Positions 50,078 through 58,676 of a stretch of DNA of 64,000 nt are shown piece by piece (the first letter of the stretch is position 1; each line of letters begins with the position of its first letter). The translations under genes were made by a program, and so were the position numbers. The DNA is from Burkholderia ubonensis (GTDB lineage Bacteria > Pseudomonadota > Gammaproteobacteria > Burkholderiales > Burkholderiaceae). The notes below the pieces were generated by a model, which saw only the letters and a list, made by a program, of their open reading frames with translations, did no database searches and was not told where the DNA came from. The DNA lies in NCBI RefSeq assembly GCF_902833085.1, contig NZ_CADFEB010000009.1, forward strand, positions 62,001-126,000, given 5' to 3'.

Positions 50078-52330
50078 TTAGACGCCGGCCTCGTGCCGCG
50101 CATCGCGCGCGTCGCGGATGCCGTGCAGGATCTCGTCGAGCAGCGCAATGTCGAACGGCTTCGACAGCACGCGCACGTTCACGCCGCGCGTGCGGTCGAG
50201 CTCCTCCGCATACCCCGTCACGAGGATCACGGCCAGCTTCTCCGGCCGCCGCCCGATCGTTTCGGCGAGATCGATGCCGTTCAGGCGGCCGGGCATGTGA
50301 ATGTCCGAAATCACGAGATCGAAGCCGTCGTTCGCCGGCGCTGCTTCGACGAGGCTCAGCGCGTCGTCGGCGGTCGCCGCGTAGGTCACGCGGTGCCCCA
50401 GCAGCGTGAGCAGCGCCTCCGTTCCGGCGGCGACTTCGCCGTTGTCCTCGACGAGCAGCACGTGCAGGCCCGCCGGCGGGCTCGCGTCCTGCACCGGCAC
50501 CACGACGGGGGCCGGCGGCCGGGCGGCGGTCACTTCCAGCGGGTTCGCGCGCGGCAGATAGAGCCGCACCGACGTGCCCGCGCCCACCGCGCTGTCGATC
50601 GTCGCGAGTCCGCCCGAACGCTCGCAGAACGCGAACACCTGCGGCAGCCCGAGCCCCGTGCCCATCCCGTGCGGCTTCGTCGTGAACAACGGCTCGAATG
50701 CGCGCGCGAGCACGTCGGGCGCCATGCCCGAGCCCGTGTCGTCGAGCGAGATCTGCACGAAATCGCCGGTCAGCGGAAAGCCGTCCTCACGGCGCAGCGT
50801 CACGTTGCGCGCGCCGACGGTGAAGCGGCCGCCGATCGGCATCGCGTCGCGCGCATTGACGGCGAGGTTGATGACCGCGAGCTCGAGCTCCGCCACGTCC
50901 ACGCGGATCGGCCATACGCCGGGCTCGATCGCGACGGTCAGCGACGACTTCGAGCCGAGCGACGTCTTCAGCAGTTCGCGGCAGGTGCCGACCCACTGCC
51001 CCACGTCGATCGTCTCGTTGTGCAGCGGCTGCTTGCGCGCGACGCCGAGCAGCTGGCGCGTCAGCGACTGCCCGTTCTTCAGCGCCCGCTCGATCGCGCC
51101 GAGTTCCGTGTCGAGCTGCTGGACGCCGCGGTGCCGTGCGATCTGCACGTTGGTCGAGATGATCATCAACAGGTTGTTGAAGTCGTGCGCGACGCTGCCG
51201 ACGAGGTTGCCGAGCGCCTGCATCTTGCGCGACTGCCGGTACGCGGATTCGATCGACCGCCGCATCGACGCTTCCGCCTGCCAGCGGTCCCACGCGGCCT
51301 CTTCCGCCTTGAGCCGCTTGAGCGACAGCCAGATCACGCACCACAGCGCGAACGACGGCGCGAACATCGACACGAACAGCACGGTGAGATGCTCGTACCA
51401 CTCGCGCCAGATCGCCGACGTGCGATACGCGCACGACACGTATACCGGATAGCTGCCGACCTGCCGGTACGCGACGATCTCGCTGCCGGCATCGTGGCGC
51501 ACGCGCACGACGCCGCCGCGCGGGTCGCTGTGCTCGTCGCCGAACGACAGCGCGCGATAGGCTTCGGCTGCGGCGGGCGGCGGCGGATACGACGCGAGCA
51601 CCGCGCCGTCGGCGCGCGCGAGCGCCATCGTCATCGGCGTCTTCGCGCCGCCGATCAGCTCGCGGTAGAACGCATTGAAATACGACGACTTCAGCGCGAT
51701 CGACACCATCCCGGCGAACGAGCCGTCGCTGTGCCGCCGCGCGACGCCGGTGTTGAACACGGGCGTGTCCGCGAGCCGCCTCGGCCCCTGCATCACGCGC
51801 GAGACGTGCTCGATGACCTTGCCGTCGCGGATGCCGAGGAAGTCGTCGCGATTCGCGATCGACGTGTGCGGTGCCGGATAGTAGAGGCTGTTCGCGAGCA
51901 GCTTGCCGCTCGCGCCGAAGATCGACACCGCCGCGACCTGCGGGTAGCCGCCGCCGATCTCGTTGAGCGCGTCGTGGATGTCGGACTCGTCCTTGCGCAC
52001 CGCCGCGTCGTCCATGTCCTGCACGAGATCGGCGATGCGCGCGTCGAGCGTCTCGCTCAGGTCGAACACCTTGAGCGCGTGCTCCTCGGCGACGCGCACG
52101 GTGCGCATCGTCACGTCGCTCGCAGCGGCTTCGCGCGACTTCAGGTCGTTGTACGCCATCACCGCGACATAGATGCACGGCAACACGATCGCGGCGATCA
52201 GCAGCACGATCAGCGTCACGCGGCGGACCGCGAAATCGTGTTCGGGCGCGCCGGACGGATAGGCCCCGTCGTCCTGCCAGTCATCGGCGGAAGCGTGGTG
52301 GCGGGAATCGGCGGACCGGTCGGACGTCAT
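50078..52330 (-). CDS. Hybrid sensor histidine kinase / response regulator
   Basis: The 750-residue protein has a membrane helix (residues about 36-58), a periplasmic dCache-like sensor (about 60-305), a second helix (about 310-335), a HisKA domain with the phospho-His in VGSVAHDFNNLLMI (about 380), a HATPase domain (NLAVNARDAM, DDTGSGM, GTGLGLPQV) and a C-terminal receiver with the Asp in VISDIHMPG. No separate DNA-binding output is seen, so it may pass the phosphate to another regulator. The divergent response regulator 478 bases away is a candidate partner. Confidence 0.9.
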   Translation of the reverse strand: MTSDRSADSRHHASADDWQDDGAYPSGAPEHDFAVRRVTLIVLLIAAIVLPCIYVAVMAYNDLKSREAAASDVTMRTVRVAEEHALKVFDLSETLDARIADLVQDMDDAAVRKDESDIHDALNEIGGGYPQVAAVSIFGASGKLLANSLYYPAPHTSIANRDDFLGIRDGKVIEHVSRVMQGPRRLADTPVFNTGVARRHSDGSFAGMVSIALKSSYFNAFYRELIGGAKTPMTMALARADGAVLASYPPPPAAAEAYRALSFGDEHSDPRGGVVRVRHDAGSEIVAYRQVGSYPVYVSCAYRTSAIWREWYEHLTVLFVSMFAPSFALWCVIWLSLKRLKAEEAAWDRWQAEASMRRSIESAYRQSRKMQALGNLVGSVAHDFNNLLMIISTNVQIARHRGVQQLDTELGAIERALKNGQSLTRQLLGVARKQPLHNETIDVGQWVGTCRELLKTSLGSKSSLTVAIEPGVWPIRVDVAELELAVINLAVNARDAMPIGGRFTVGARNVTLRREDGFPLTGDFVQISLDDTGSGMAPDVLARAFEPLFTTKPHGMGTGLGLPQVFAFCERSGGLATIDSAVGAGTSVRLYLPRANPLEVTAARPPAPVVVPVQDASPPAGLHVLLVEDNGEVAAGTEALLTLLGHRVTYAATADDALSLVEAAPANDGFDLVISDIHMPGRLNGIDLAETIGRRPEKLAVILVTGYAEELDRTRGVNVRVLSKPFDIALLDEILHGIRDARDARHEAGV

Positions 52331-52808
52331 GGATGGGAACGGGTGAAGCTCAGGCGGAGGTGCCTGCCATCATAAACGAGTTGCGCCCGAGGCTCGCGCC
52401 ACGCGGCGCGCGCCGTCCTGACGTTTCCGACAGGGAGAATTTGTCAGATTGAAAACGCGACGAATCCGGCAGCGCAAACGTACACAAAGAAAAATTTTGC
52501 GTCCTTGGCGTAAAAATGGTCGCAACTGTTTTCGGAATACGGCGCGATTGGATCGATTCTGTCTGAATCAGCAAAAATGGCGAGTTGCACCGCCCGGGTT
52601 TTACCCAGAGAATCGCGCCTTGCTTTCCATGACAGATAGATACGCGCCTGCTGATGCCAGCGCGCAGCCCGCCGCGGACGACAGTTGCCGCGGCGTCCGG
52701 CGCAGGGGTGCCCGGCGGCTGCACGCGTTCGCTCACACGGCGCCTAAAGAAACGCGGCGCGCGGTCGTTAACGCGAGAGAGACCATTCCGTATTTCGCTC
52801 CGCCCGCT
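52331..52808. other. Divergent intergenic region, no gene
   Basis: This gap separates the hybrid kinase gene from the response-regulator operon. It is A/T-rich at about 52440-52560. The open frame that runs into the regulator from 52449 has poor codon quality, so I treat it as leader. Confidence 0.45.
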
Positions 52809-53177
52809 ATGTCTTTGCCGATTGTGATTGCCGACGATTCGCTACTCGCTCGCAAGTTGCTGACAAAGGCGCTACCGGGGGACTGGGACGTGGACATCGC
52901 GTATGCGGCGAACGGCCGAGAGGCACTTGCGCTCTATCGTGACGGCAAAGCTTCCGTGATGTTTCTCGACCTGACGATGCCGGACATGAACGGCTATCAG
53001 GTCCTCGAGACACTGCGCCACGAAGATCTGAATACGTTCGTGATCGTGGTATCGGCCGACATCCAGCCGCAGGCGCGCGAGCGCGTGCGCGAGCTGGGTG
53101 CGATCGCGTTCGTCGCGAAGCCCGTGACGTCGGAGGCGTTGCTGCCCATTCTCAAGGAGTATGGGTTGTATGCCTGA
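52809..53177 (+). CDS. CheY-like single-domain response regulator
   Basis: The 122-residue protein is a bare receiver domain with the acidic pair in IVIADDS (residues 5-11), the phospho-acceptor Asp in MFLDLTMPD (about 54) and the Lys in VAKPVTS. It begins an operon followed by a CheC-like protein and a PAS-diguanylate cyclase with overlapping ends. It probably relays signals to these, and the CheC-like protein may dephosphorylate it. A cognate kinase could be the adjacent hybrid kinase, which is inference. Confidence 0.87.
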   Translation: MSLPIVIADDSLLARKLLTKALPGDWDVDIAYAANGREALALYRDGKASVMFLDLTMPDMNGYQVLETLRHEDLNTFVIVVSADIQPQARERVRELGAIAFVAKPVTSEALLPILKEYGLYA

Positions 53178-53862
53178 CTCGGTGTTCACGGCGGAGCAAC
53201 GCGACGCGTTGCAGGAAATCGCCAATCTTGCGATGGGCCGCGCCGCCGCACGGCTCGCGTCGCTGCTCGGCCGGTTCATCGAGCTGTCGGTGCCGCGCGT
53301 GCGCGTCGTGCAGGCGTCCGATGCGGGCAAGGCGCTGCGCGAGATGACGGGCATTCACGACAGCGTGACCGCCGTGCGCCAGGGGTTCCGCTCGGACATC
53401 AAGGGCGAGGCGCTCGTGCTGTGCCGTACCGCGAACGTCAGCCGGCTCGCGGCGCTCGTCGACCACTCGTTCGGCGACGCCGCGGCAGGCGAGCGCATAC
53501 GCGACGATGACGACGAAGTGAATGAAGCCGGCGACGAGACGGCCGCCGCGCTCGGCGAGTCGTCATCCCAGGACGAACTCGTGTTCGACGTCGCGAACGT
53601 GCTGATGGGCGCGTGCGTGTCGTCGATCCTCGACGAGCTCGGCCGCACGCCGGTATTCTTCCCGCCCGGGCTGCTGGGCGCGAACGTGTCGTTCGACGAC
53701 GTGTTCCAGCCCACCGTGCTGGCCTGGAGCGTCGCGCTGCTGCTCGAAGTGAACCTCGGCCTCGAGGACGACGCCTTCCGCGCGCATTTCGTGATGCTGA
53801 TGGCCGAGGATTCGATCCGCCTGATGGGCGATGCGCTCGACGCGTTGCTTTCCGCGCTATGA
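53170..53862 (+). CDS. CheC-family protein phosphatase
   Basis: The 230-residue protein has the two CheC phosphatase motifs: LQEIANLAMGRAAARLASLL (residues about 14-33) and VFDVANVLMGACVSSILDEL (about 138-157). CheC proteins remove phosphate from CheY-type receivers. I start at the ATG at 53170, with AAGGAG about 10 bases upstream; an ATG at 53161 is too close to that site. It overlaps the receiver gene by 8 bases and the next gene by 4, so the trio is tightly coupled. Confidence 0.87.
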   Translation: MPDSVFTAEQRDALQEIANLAMGRAAARLASLLGRFIELSVPRVRVVQASDAGKALREMTGIHDSVTAVRQGFRSDIKGEALVLCRTANVSRLAALVDHSFGDAAAGERIRDDDDEVNEAGDETAAALGESSSQDELVFDVANVLMGACVSSILDELGRTPVFFPPGLLGANVSFDDVFQPTVLAWSVALLLEVNLGLEDDAFRAHFVMLMAEDSIRLMGDALDALLSAL

Positions 53863-54824
53863 CCGCCCAGACTGCCCCCACTGCCTCCCCCGCCCCTACC
53901 GCTTCGCTGAGCGACCTCGTGATCGAACGGGTCGGCTTCGGCCTGTTCGTGCTCGACCGCGCGATGAACGTGCTGATGTGGAATCGCTTCATGCAGGACC
54001 ACAGCGGCGTGCCCGCCGACGACGTGATCGGCCGCAACCTGTTCGACTGCTTTCCGGACCTGCCGCGCGCGTGGCTCGCGCGCAAGCTCGAGAGCGTGTT
54101 CCAGCTCGGCAGCTTCGCGTTCAGCTCGTGGGAGCAGCGGCCGTACCTGTTCCGCTTCGAGCATGACCGGCCGATCACGGGCGGCGTCGACTTCATGCAG
54201 CAGGACTGCACGTTCATGCCGCTCACGCGCGGGCGCGAAGTCGAGGCCGTGTGCGTGACGATATCGGACGTCACGCACGTGAGCGTGATGCAGCGCGAAC
54301 GCGAGGAAGCGGTGGCGAAGCTGCGCGAGCACGCGAACTGCGACGGGCTGACGGGCATCGCGAACCGGCGCTTCTTCGAGGAGCGGCTGCGCGACGAGTT
54401 CGCGCGCTGGCAGCGCTATGGCGGCAACCTGTCGGTGCTGCTGTTCGATCTCGATCACTTCAAGACGATCAACGACCGGTTCGGCCACGCGGTCGGCGAC
54501 GCCGTGCTGCGCGAGATGGCGCTGCGCGTTGCCGCGATCGTGCGCGCGCAGGATACGTTCTGCCGCTTCGGCGGCGAGGAATTCGCGCTGCTGCTGCCGT
54601 GCACCGATCTCGCCGAAGCGATGCTGGTGGCGGAGAAGGTGCGATGCGCGATCGGCGCCACGCCGGTCGATGCCGAGGGCGTGCGCGTGCCGGTGACGGC
54701 GAGCGTCGGCGGCGCGAGCGCGCATGCGGGCGCGCAGACCTGCGATGTGCTCGTCAACGAGGCCGACGCCGCGCTGTATCGCGCGAAGCGGCGCGGCCGC
54801 GACCGTTCCGTCGCCTACGCGTAG
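53859..54824 (+). CDS. PAS-GGDEF diguanylate cyclase
   Basis: The 321-residue protein has a PAS-like N-terminal sensor (residues about 18-140; GFGLFVLDRAMNVLMWNRF) and a GGDEF domain (about 155-318) with the active signature GGEEF and substrate helix LFDLDHFKTINDRFGHAVGD. It should make cyclic di-GMP. No RxxD inhibitory site is clear. Its start overlaps the CheC-like gene stop (ATGA). The set suggests receiver-controlled c-di-GMP output. Confidence 0.9.
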   Translation: MTAQTAPTASPAPTASLSDLVIERVGFGLFVLDRAMNVLMWNRFMQDHSGVPADDVIGRNLFDCFPDLPRAWLARKLESVFQLGSFAFSSWEQRPYLFRFEHDRPITGGVDFMQQDCTFMPLTRGREVEAVCVTISDVTHVSVMQREREEAVAKLREHANCDGLTGIANRRFFEERLRDEFARWQRYGGNLSVLLFDLDHFKTINDRFGHAVGDAVLREMALRVAAIVRAQDTFCRFGGEEFALLLPCTDLAEAMLVAEKVRCAIGATPVDAEGVRVPVTASVGGASAHAGAQTCDVLVNEADAALYRAKRRGRDRSVAYA

Positions 54825-54837
54825 GCCTCGTTCACGT

Positions 54838-55734
54838 TCAGCTCTTCGCGATGTCCGCCAGCACGCCGGCCAGCACCGCCGGCTGCGACACGAACGGCGA
54901 ATGGCTGCTGTCGAGCTGATGCACGTGCGTCGGGTTGTCCGGCGTGAACGCATCGGCTTCGTCGATGAAGCGCTGCTGCAGCGCGGGCAGGATCACGTGG
55001 TCCTGCAGGCATTTGATGTAGTGGCGGTCGAGCGCACCCCAGCGCGCGGCGGTCGTCGGGATCGCCGTCGCGAACGGCGCGGCCGGCACGTCGCAGCTCA
55101 TCAGGTTCGCGACCGCCTCGTATTCGGCCTGCGGGACGTCGTCGCACAGCGCGCGCCTGGCCGTCGCGCGATACGCGGCGTCGTCGCTGCGCGGATCGAT
55201 GCGCAGCGCGCCGGTCGCGCGCGGGCTCGCGAGCATCAACTGGCCGAGCAGTTCGCCCTGGTTCTCCGGCGCGCGCACGTAGTCGAGGCCGGGCACGCCC
55301 GACGCGGGCATGAACGCAGCAAGGTAGACGATCTTCGCGATCTTCTCGGGCATCCGTTCGGCGGCCGCCGTGATCGCGATGCCGCCCATGCTGTGCCCGA
55401 CGAGGACGATCTCGCCGTGGCCGAGCGCATATGCGTCGTCGACCGCCTGCATCACCTGCGACGCGTAGTCGTCGAGCGTCGTGTTCGCGACCGGCGACGG
55501 CTCGGCGCCGAACGCTTCGCGGTCGAGCGGCCGCTGGAGGTACGATGCGGGAAAGCGGGCGTTGATTCCGTGCGCGGGCAGGTCGCGCGCGATCGACAGA
55601 TGGCCGCGTGCGGCCAGCGCGGCCATCACGTGCGCGAAGCACCACGCGCCGTGCCATGCGCCGTGCACGAACACGAAAACCGGGTGGGCGGACTGCGGGG
55701 ATGCGGATGGCACGGCTGTCACGTTCGTCTCCAT
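54838..55734 (-). CDS. Alpha/beta hydrolase, plant-esterase-like family
   Basis: The 298-residue protein has the oxyanion motif VHGAWHGAW (residues about 23-31), the nucleophile GHSMGG (about 113-118) and a late His in DSSHSPF, with an Asp before it. The sequence resembles the methyl-esterase/hydroxynitrile-lyase branch common in soil bacteria. No signal peptide is evident. It is convergent with the diguanylate cyclase gene, 13 bases away. The substrate is unknown. Confidence 0.82.
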   Translation of the reverse strand: METNVTAVPSASPQSAHPVFVFVHGAWHGAWCFAHVMAALAARGHLSIARDLPAHGINARFPASYLQRPLDREAFGAEPSPVANTTLDDYASQVMQAVDDAYALGHGEIVLVGHSMGGIAITAAAERMPEKIAKIVYLAAFMPASGVPGLDYVRAPENQGELLGQLMLASPRATGALRIDPRSDDAAYRATARRALCDDVPQAEYEAVANLMSCDVPAAPFATAIPTTAARWGALDRHYIKCLQDHVILPALQQRFIDEADAFTPDNPTHVHQLDSSHSPFVSQPAVLAGVLADIAKS

Positions 55735-55930
55735 GAGTTCGGAATGCGTTGTTCGGATAAAGCGTCATCTTAGACGAACCAACGCGGACCCAAGCGGCGG
55801 CGGCCGGCCGCACCGGATCGGCCGCCGGCCATGTGTCCCCGAATGTGTCGCGGAGACGACATTTCGTTCATATCTGATTTAAATTCGCAGCAGATCGCGC
55901 TAATTTGATGCTTTACCCTGATCGCGCCCC

Positions 55931-56263
55931 ATGAACGTCGACTATCTCTTTTACCGGAAGCCGGACAAGCCCGGCCCCTATTCCCTCGACGACCTGGGCG
56001 ACATCGCGCCGCCGATCGGCCCGGGCGACGCGGTGCGCGCGGGAATCGCGCGCGTCTTCGAGCAGGTCGACTGGCGCGAATCGGCCGACGTGCCGGGCGC
56101 GTGGTTCGGCACGGGCGGCCCGGTGTTCCAGTTCACCGCCGATCCGGACGGCCGCGTGACGAGCTTCATGGGCTCGCGGCTCGAGCGGCGAGCGATGCTT
56201 CAACTGACGCGTGAAATGGGGCTCATCGCGCTCGATCTGCAGCGCGACATCGTCTACGGCTAG
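55931..56263 (+). CDS. Hypothetical protein, 110 residues
   Basis: The short protein starts MNVDYLFYRKPDKPGPYSL and has alternating strands that could form a small beta-rich domain (WFGTGGPVFQFTADPDGRVTSF). I recognise no family. An A/T-rich promoter-like stretch (55860-55915) lies upstream. It is an isolated single gene between the esterase and the hopanoid operon. Confidence 0.65.
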   Translation: MNVDYLFYRKPDKPGPYSLDDLGDIAPPIGPGDAVRAGIARVFEQVDWRESADVPGAWFGTGGPVFQFTADPDGRVTSFMGSRLERRAMLQLTREMGLIALDLQRDIVYG

Positions 56264-56302
56264 GCCTGAAGCGCCTGTAGAGGCCCTCGACCAGACATCC
56301 CC

Positions 56303-56337
56303 GGCCCGCAGGGCCGTCCGGCCGAGGACGGCGGGCC
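56303..56337 (+). terminator. GC-rich nested dyad after the hypothetical gene
   Basis: GGCCCGC (56303-56309) pairs with GCGGGCC (56331-56337), and inside it CCGTCC pairs with GGACGG. It may end the upstream transcript, but no T-run follows, so intrinsic termination is uncertain. Confidence 0.35.
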
Positions 56338-56552
56338 GCGGCGTGCGGCGGCGCGCGTCCGGGCGCCGCCGGCCGCACCGCCATCGATGTTCAAAGATTG
56401 CTATACTTTCGCCCAATTCCGGCTTCCGACCGGCAATTCATGCTTGTCTGCGTCGATCGTTCGCACATCTCGCACGCATTTGACGCCCTTACCATCCCAG
56501 CCGGGCATGGCTTCTTCAATCGCCCCGCGTGGGCGTCTCCGTGGAGCTCGTC

Positions 56553-57401
56553 TTGGCCGCTTCCAATCTCGTCGTGGACGAACAAGAAATCGACGCCGCT
56601 GCCGTCACATCGAGCAGTTCTTTTTATCTTGCGATGCGCATCCTGCCGGCGACGCAGCGCGATGCGATGTTCCAGGTGTATGCGTTCTGCCGAGCGGTCG
56701 ACGACATCGCCGACAGCGACCTGCCGCGCGCCGAGCGCGCCGCCGGCCTCGAGCGCTGGCGCGCGGACATCGACGCGTGCTTCGCCGGCCGGCCGCCGCG
56801 CCATCTCGCGGCGCTCACGCGCGAGATTCACGCGTTCAACCTGCAGCGCGACGATTTCCACGCAATGATCGACGGCATGGCGATGGACGCCGCCGAAGAC
56901 ATCTGCGCGCCCGACGAGCCGACGCTCGACCTGTATTGCGATCGCGTCGCGAGCGCGGCCGGCCGCCTGTCGGTGAGGATATTCGGGATGCCCGAAGCGG
57001 AAGGCATCGCGCTGTCGCACCATCTCGGCCGCGCGCTGCAGCTGACCAACATCCTGCGCGACATCGACGACGACGCGGCGATCAACCGCTGCTACCTGCC
57101 GCGCGAGCTGCTCGCGCGCGAAGGGATCGCGATCACCGATCCGGCGACGATCGCGCGCGCGCCGGCCTTGCCGCGCGTCTGCGCGACGCTCGTCGAGCGC
57201 GCGATCGAGCATTTCCGGCAGGCGGATGCGGTGATGGACAAGTGTGCGCGAGCCCAGGTGAAGGCGCCGCGCATCATGTCGGGCGCATACCGCTGCATCC
57301 TCGATGCGGCGGTCGCGCGCGGCTTCGATGCCCCTCGCCTGCCGGTCCGCAAGCCGAAGGCGCGCATGCTGATGATCGCCGCGCGCTACGCGCTGTTCTG
57401 A
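56553..57401 (+). CDS. hpnD: Presqualene diphosphate synthase HpnD
   Basis: The 282-residue enzyme belongs to the squalene/phytoene synthase fold with both aspartate-rich motifs: CRAVDDIADSDL and NILRDIDDDAAINR. HpnD condenses two farnesyl diphosphates to presqualene diphosphate, the first step of bacterial squalene synthesis for hopanoids. I propose the TTG at 56553, which has GGAG 6 bases upstream; a GTG at 56529 is in frame without a ribosome site. It heads a tightly spaced operon with hpnE, shc and hpnG. A TATACT at 56402-56407 may be the -10 element. Confidence 0.9.
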   Translation: MAASNLVVDEQEIDAAAVTSSSSFYLAMRILPATQRDAMFQVYAFCRAVDDIADSDLPRAERAAGLERWRADIDACFAGRPPRHLAALTREIHAFNLQRDDFHAMIDGMAMDAAEDICAPDEPTLDLYCDRVASAAGRLSVRIFGMPEAEGIALSHHLGRALQLTNILRDIDDDAAINRCYLPRELLAREGIAITDPATIARAPALPRVCATLVERAIEHFRQADAVMDKCARAQVKAPRIMSGAYRCILDAAVARGFDAPRLPVRKPKARMLMIAARYALF

Positions 57402-57405
57402 GGCG

Positions 57406-58665
57406 ATGCCCAGAACCGTCCACGTGATCGGGGCAGGACTCGCGGGGCTGTCGGCCGCCGTCGAGCTGCAACGTCGTGGGCGCCGCATCGTGCTGCACGA
57501 TGCGCACACGCAGGCGGGCGGGCGTTGCCGTTCGTGGTTCGACGCCAGGCTGAACGCGACGCTCGACACCGGACTGCATCTGGTGTTCGCGGGACAGCCC
57601 GCGACGCAACGCTACCTGCGGACGATCGGCGCGGCCGATCAGGTGGACGGGCCGGCGCTGCCGGAATTCCCGGTCGTCGACGTCGGCGCGCAGCAGCGCT
57701 GGACGCTGCGCTTCGGCAGCAGCCGCTGGCCGTCGTGGCTGTTCGACGCCGCGTCGCGGGCGCCGGGCACGACGCCGCTGGATTACCTGTCGCTCGTGCC
57801 GCTCGCGTTCGCGCGCACGGGCCGCTCGCTCGCGCAGACGATGCGTTGCGACGGCGTGCTGTGGGATCGCTGGCTGCGGCCGTATTTCCTCGGCGCGCTG
57901 AACGTCGAGCCGCGCCATGCGACGGCGGAACTCGCGCGGGCGGTCGTGTTCGGCACGCTCGCGGCCGGCGGGCCGGCTTGCCGCCCGCTCGTCGCGCGCC
58001 ACGGGCTCGGCAGCGCGTTCGTCGATCCCGCGCTGCGGATGCTGCAGCACGGCGGCGCGTCGATCCGGCTGCGCTCGCGGCTCGACACGCTCGAATTCGG
58101 CGCGAACGGCCATGCGGCGGTCGACGCGCTGATGATCGACGGCGCCCGGGTCGATCTCGCACCGGGCGACGCGGTCGTGCTGGCGGTGCCGCCCGACGTC
58201 GCGCAGCCGCTCGTGCCCGACCTGACCGCGCCGGATACGTATAGCGCGGTCGTCACCGCGTACTTCGCGGCCGAACCGCCGCCGGGCTGCGCGGTGTACA
58301 CGACCGTCGTCAACGGCGCCGCCGTCGACGCGGTGCGGGCCGCCGAAGGCCAGCTCGCGGCGACGATCCGCGACGCGGGCCGCTGGCTCGACACGCCGCG
58401 CGAGACGCTCGCGCGAACCATCTGGCAGGACGTCGCGCGCGTGACGGGCGCGTCCGTGGATGCCATGCCCGCGTGGCAGCTCGTCATCGAGCCGCGCGCG
58501 GGGTTTGCGGCGGTGCCGTCGCAGGAAATGAAACGTCCGGCTGCGCGTACGCGCTGGACCAATCTCGTGCTGGCGGGCGACTGGATTGCCACCGGCCTGC
58601 CCGCCACGATCGAGGGCGCGATTCGCTCCGGCCAGACGGCCGCGGACGTGCTCCAGCAACAATAA
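57406..58665 (+). CDS. hpnE: Hydroxysqualene dehydroxylase HpnE
   Basis: The 419-residue flavoprotein opens with the FAD-binding VHVIGAGLAGLSAAVELQRRG and continues like amine-oxidase/desaturase family members. It ends with NLVLAGDWIATGLPATIEGA, the second FAD contact. In the HpnCDE pathway it reduces hydroxysqualene to squalene. It starts 4 bases after hpnD and ends 11 bases before shc. hpnC, the hydroxysqualene synthase, is not in this window. Confidence 0.92.
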   Translation: MPRTVHVIGAGLAGLSAAVELQRRGRRIVLHDAHTQAGGRCRSWFDARLNATLDTGLHLVFAGQPATQRYLRTIGAADQVDGPALPEFPVVDVGAQQRWTLRFGSSRWPSWLFDAASRAPGTTPLDYLSLVPLAFARTGRSLAQTMRCDGVLWDRWLRPYFLGALNVEPRHATAELARAVVFGTLAAGGPACRPLVARHGLGSAFVDPALRMLQHGGASIRLRSRLDTLEFGANGHAAVDALMIDGARVDLAPGDAVVLAVPPDVAQPLVPDLTAPDTYSAVVTAYFAAEPPPGCAVYTTVVNGAAVDAVRAAEGQLAATIRDAGRWLDTPRETLARTIWQDVARVTGASVDAMPAWQLVIEPRAGFAAVPSQEMKRPAARTRWTNLVLAGDWIATGLPATIEGAIRSGQTAADVLQQQ

Positions 58666-58676
58666 GAGAGGGACCG

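Noticed and set aside
53355..54953. Leftward 532-codon open frame over the CheC and cyclase genes
   Set aside because: Shadow frame with Arg-rich low-complexity content.
56971..56988. Iteron-like GGTGAGGATATTCGGGA
   Set aside because: It lies inside hpnD where every base is needed for conserved residues (SVRIFGM), so the match is probably coincidence; two central bases differ from the consensus.
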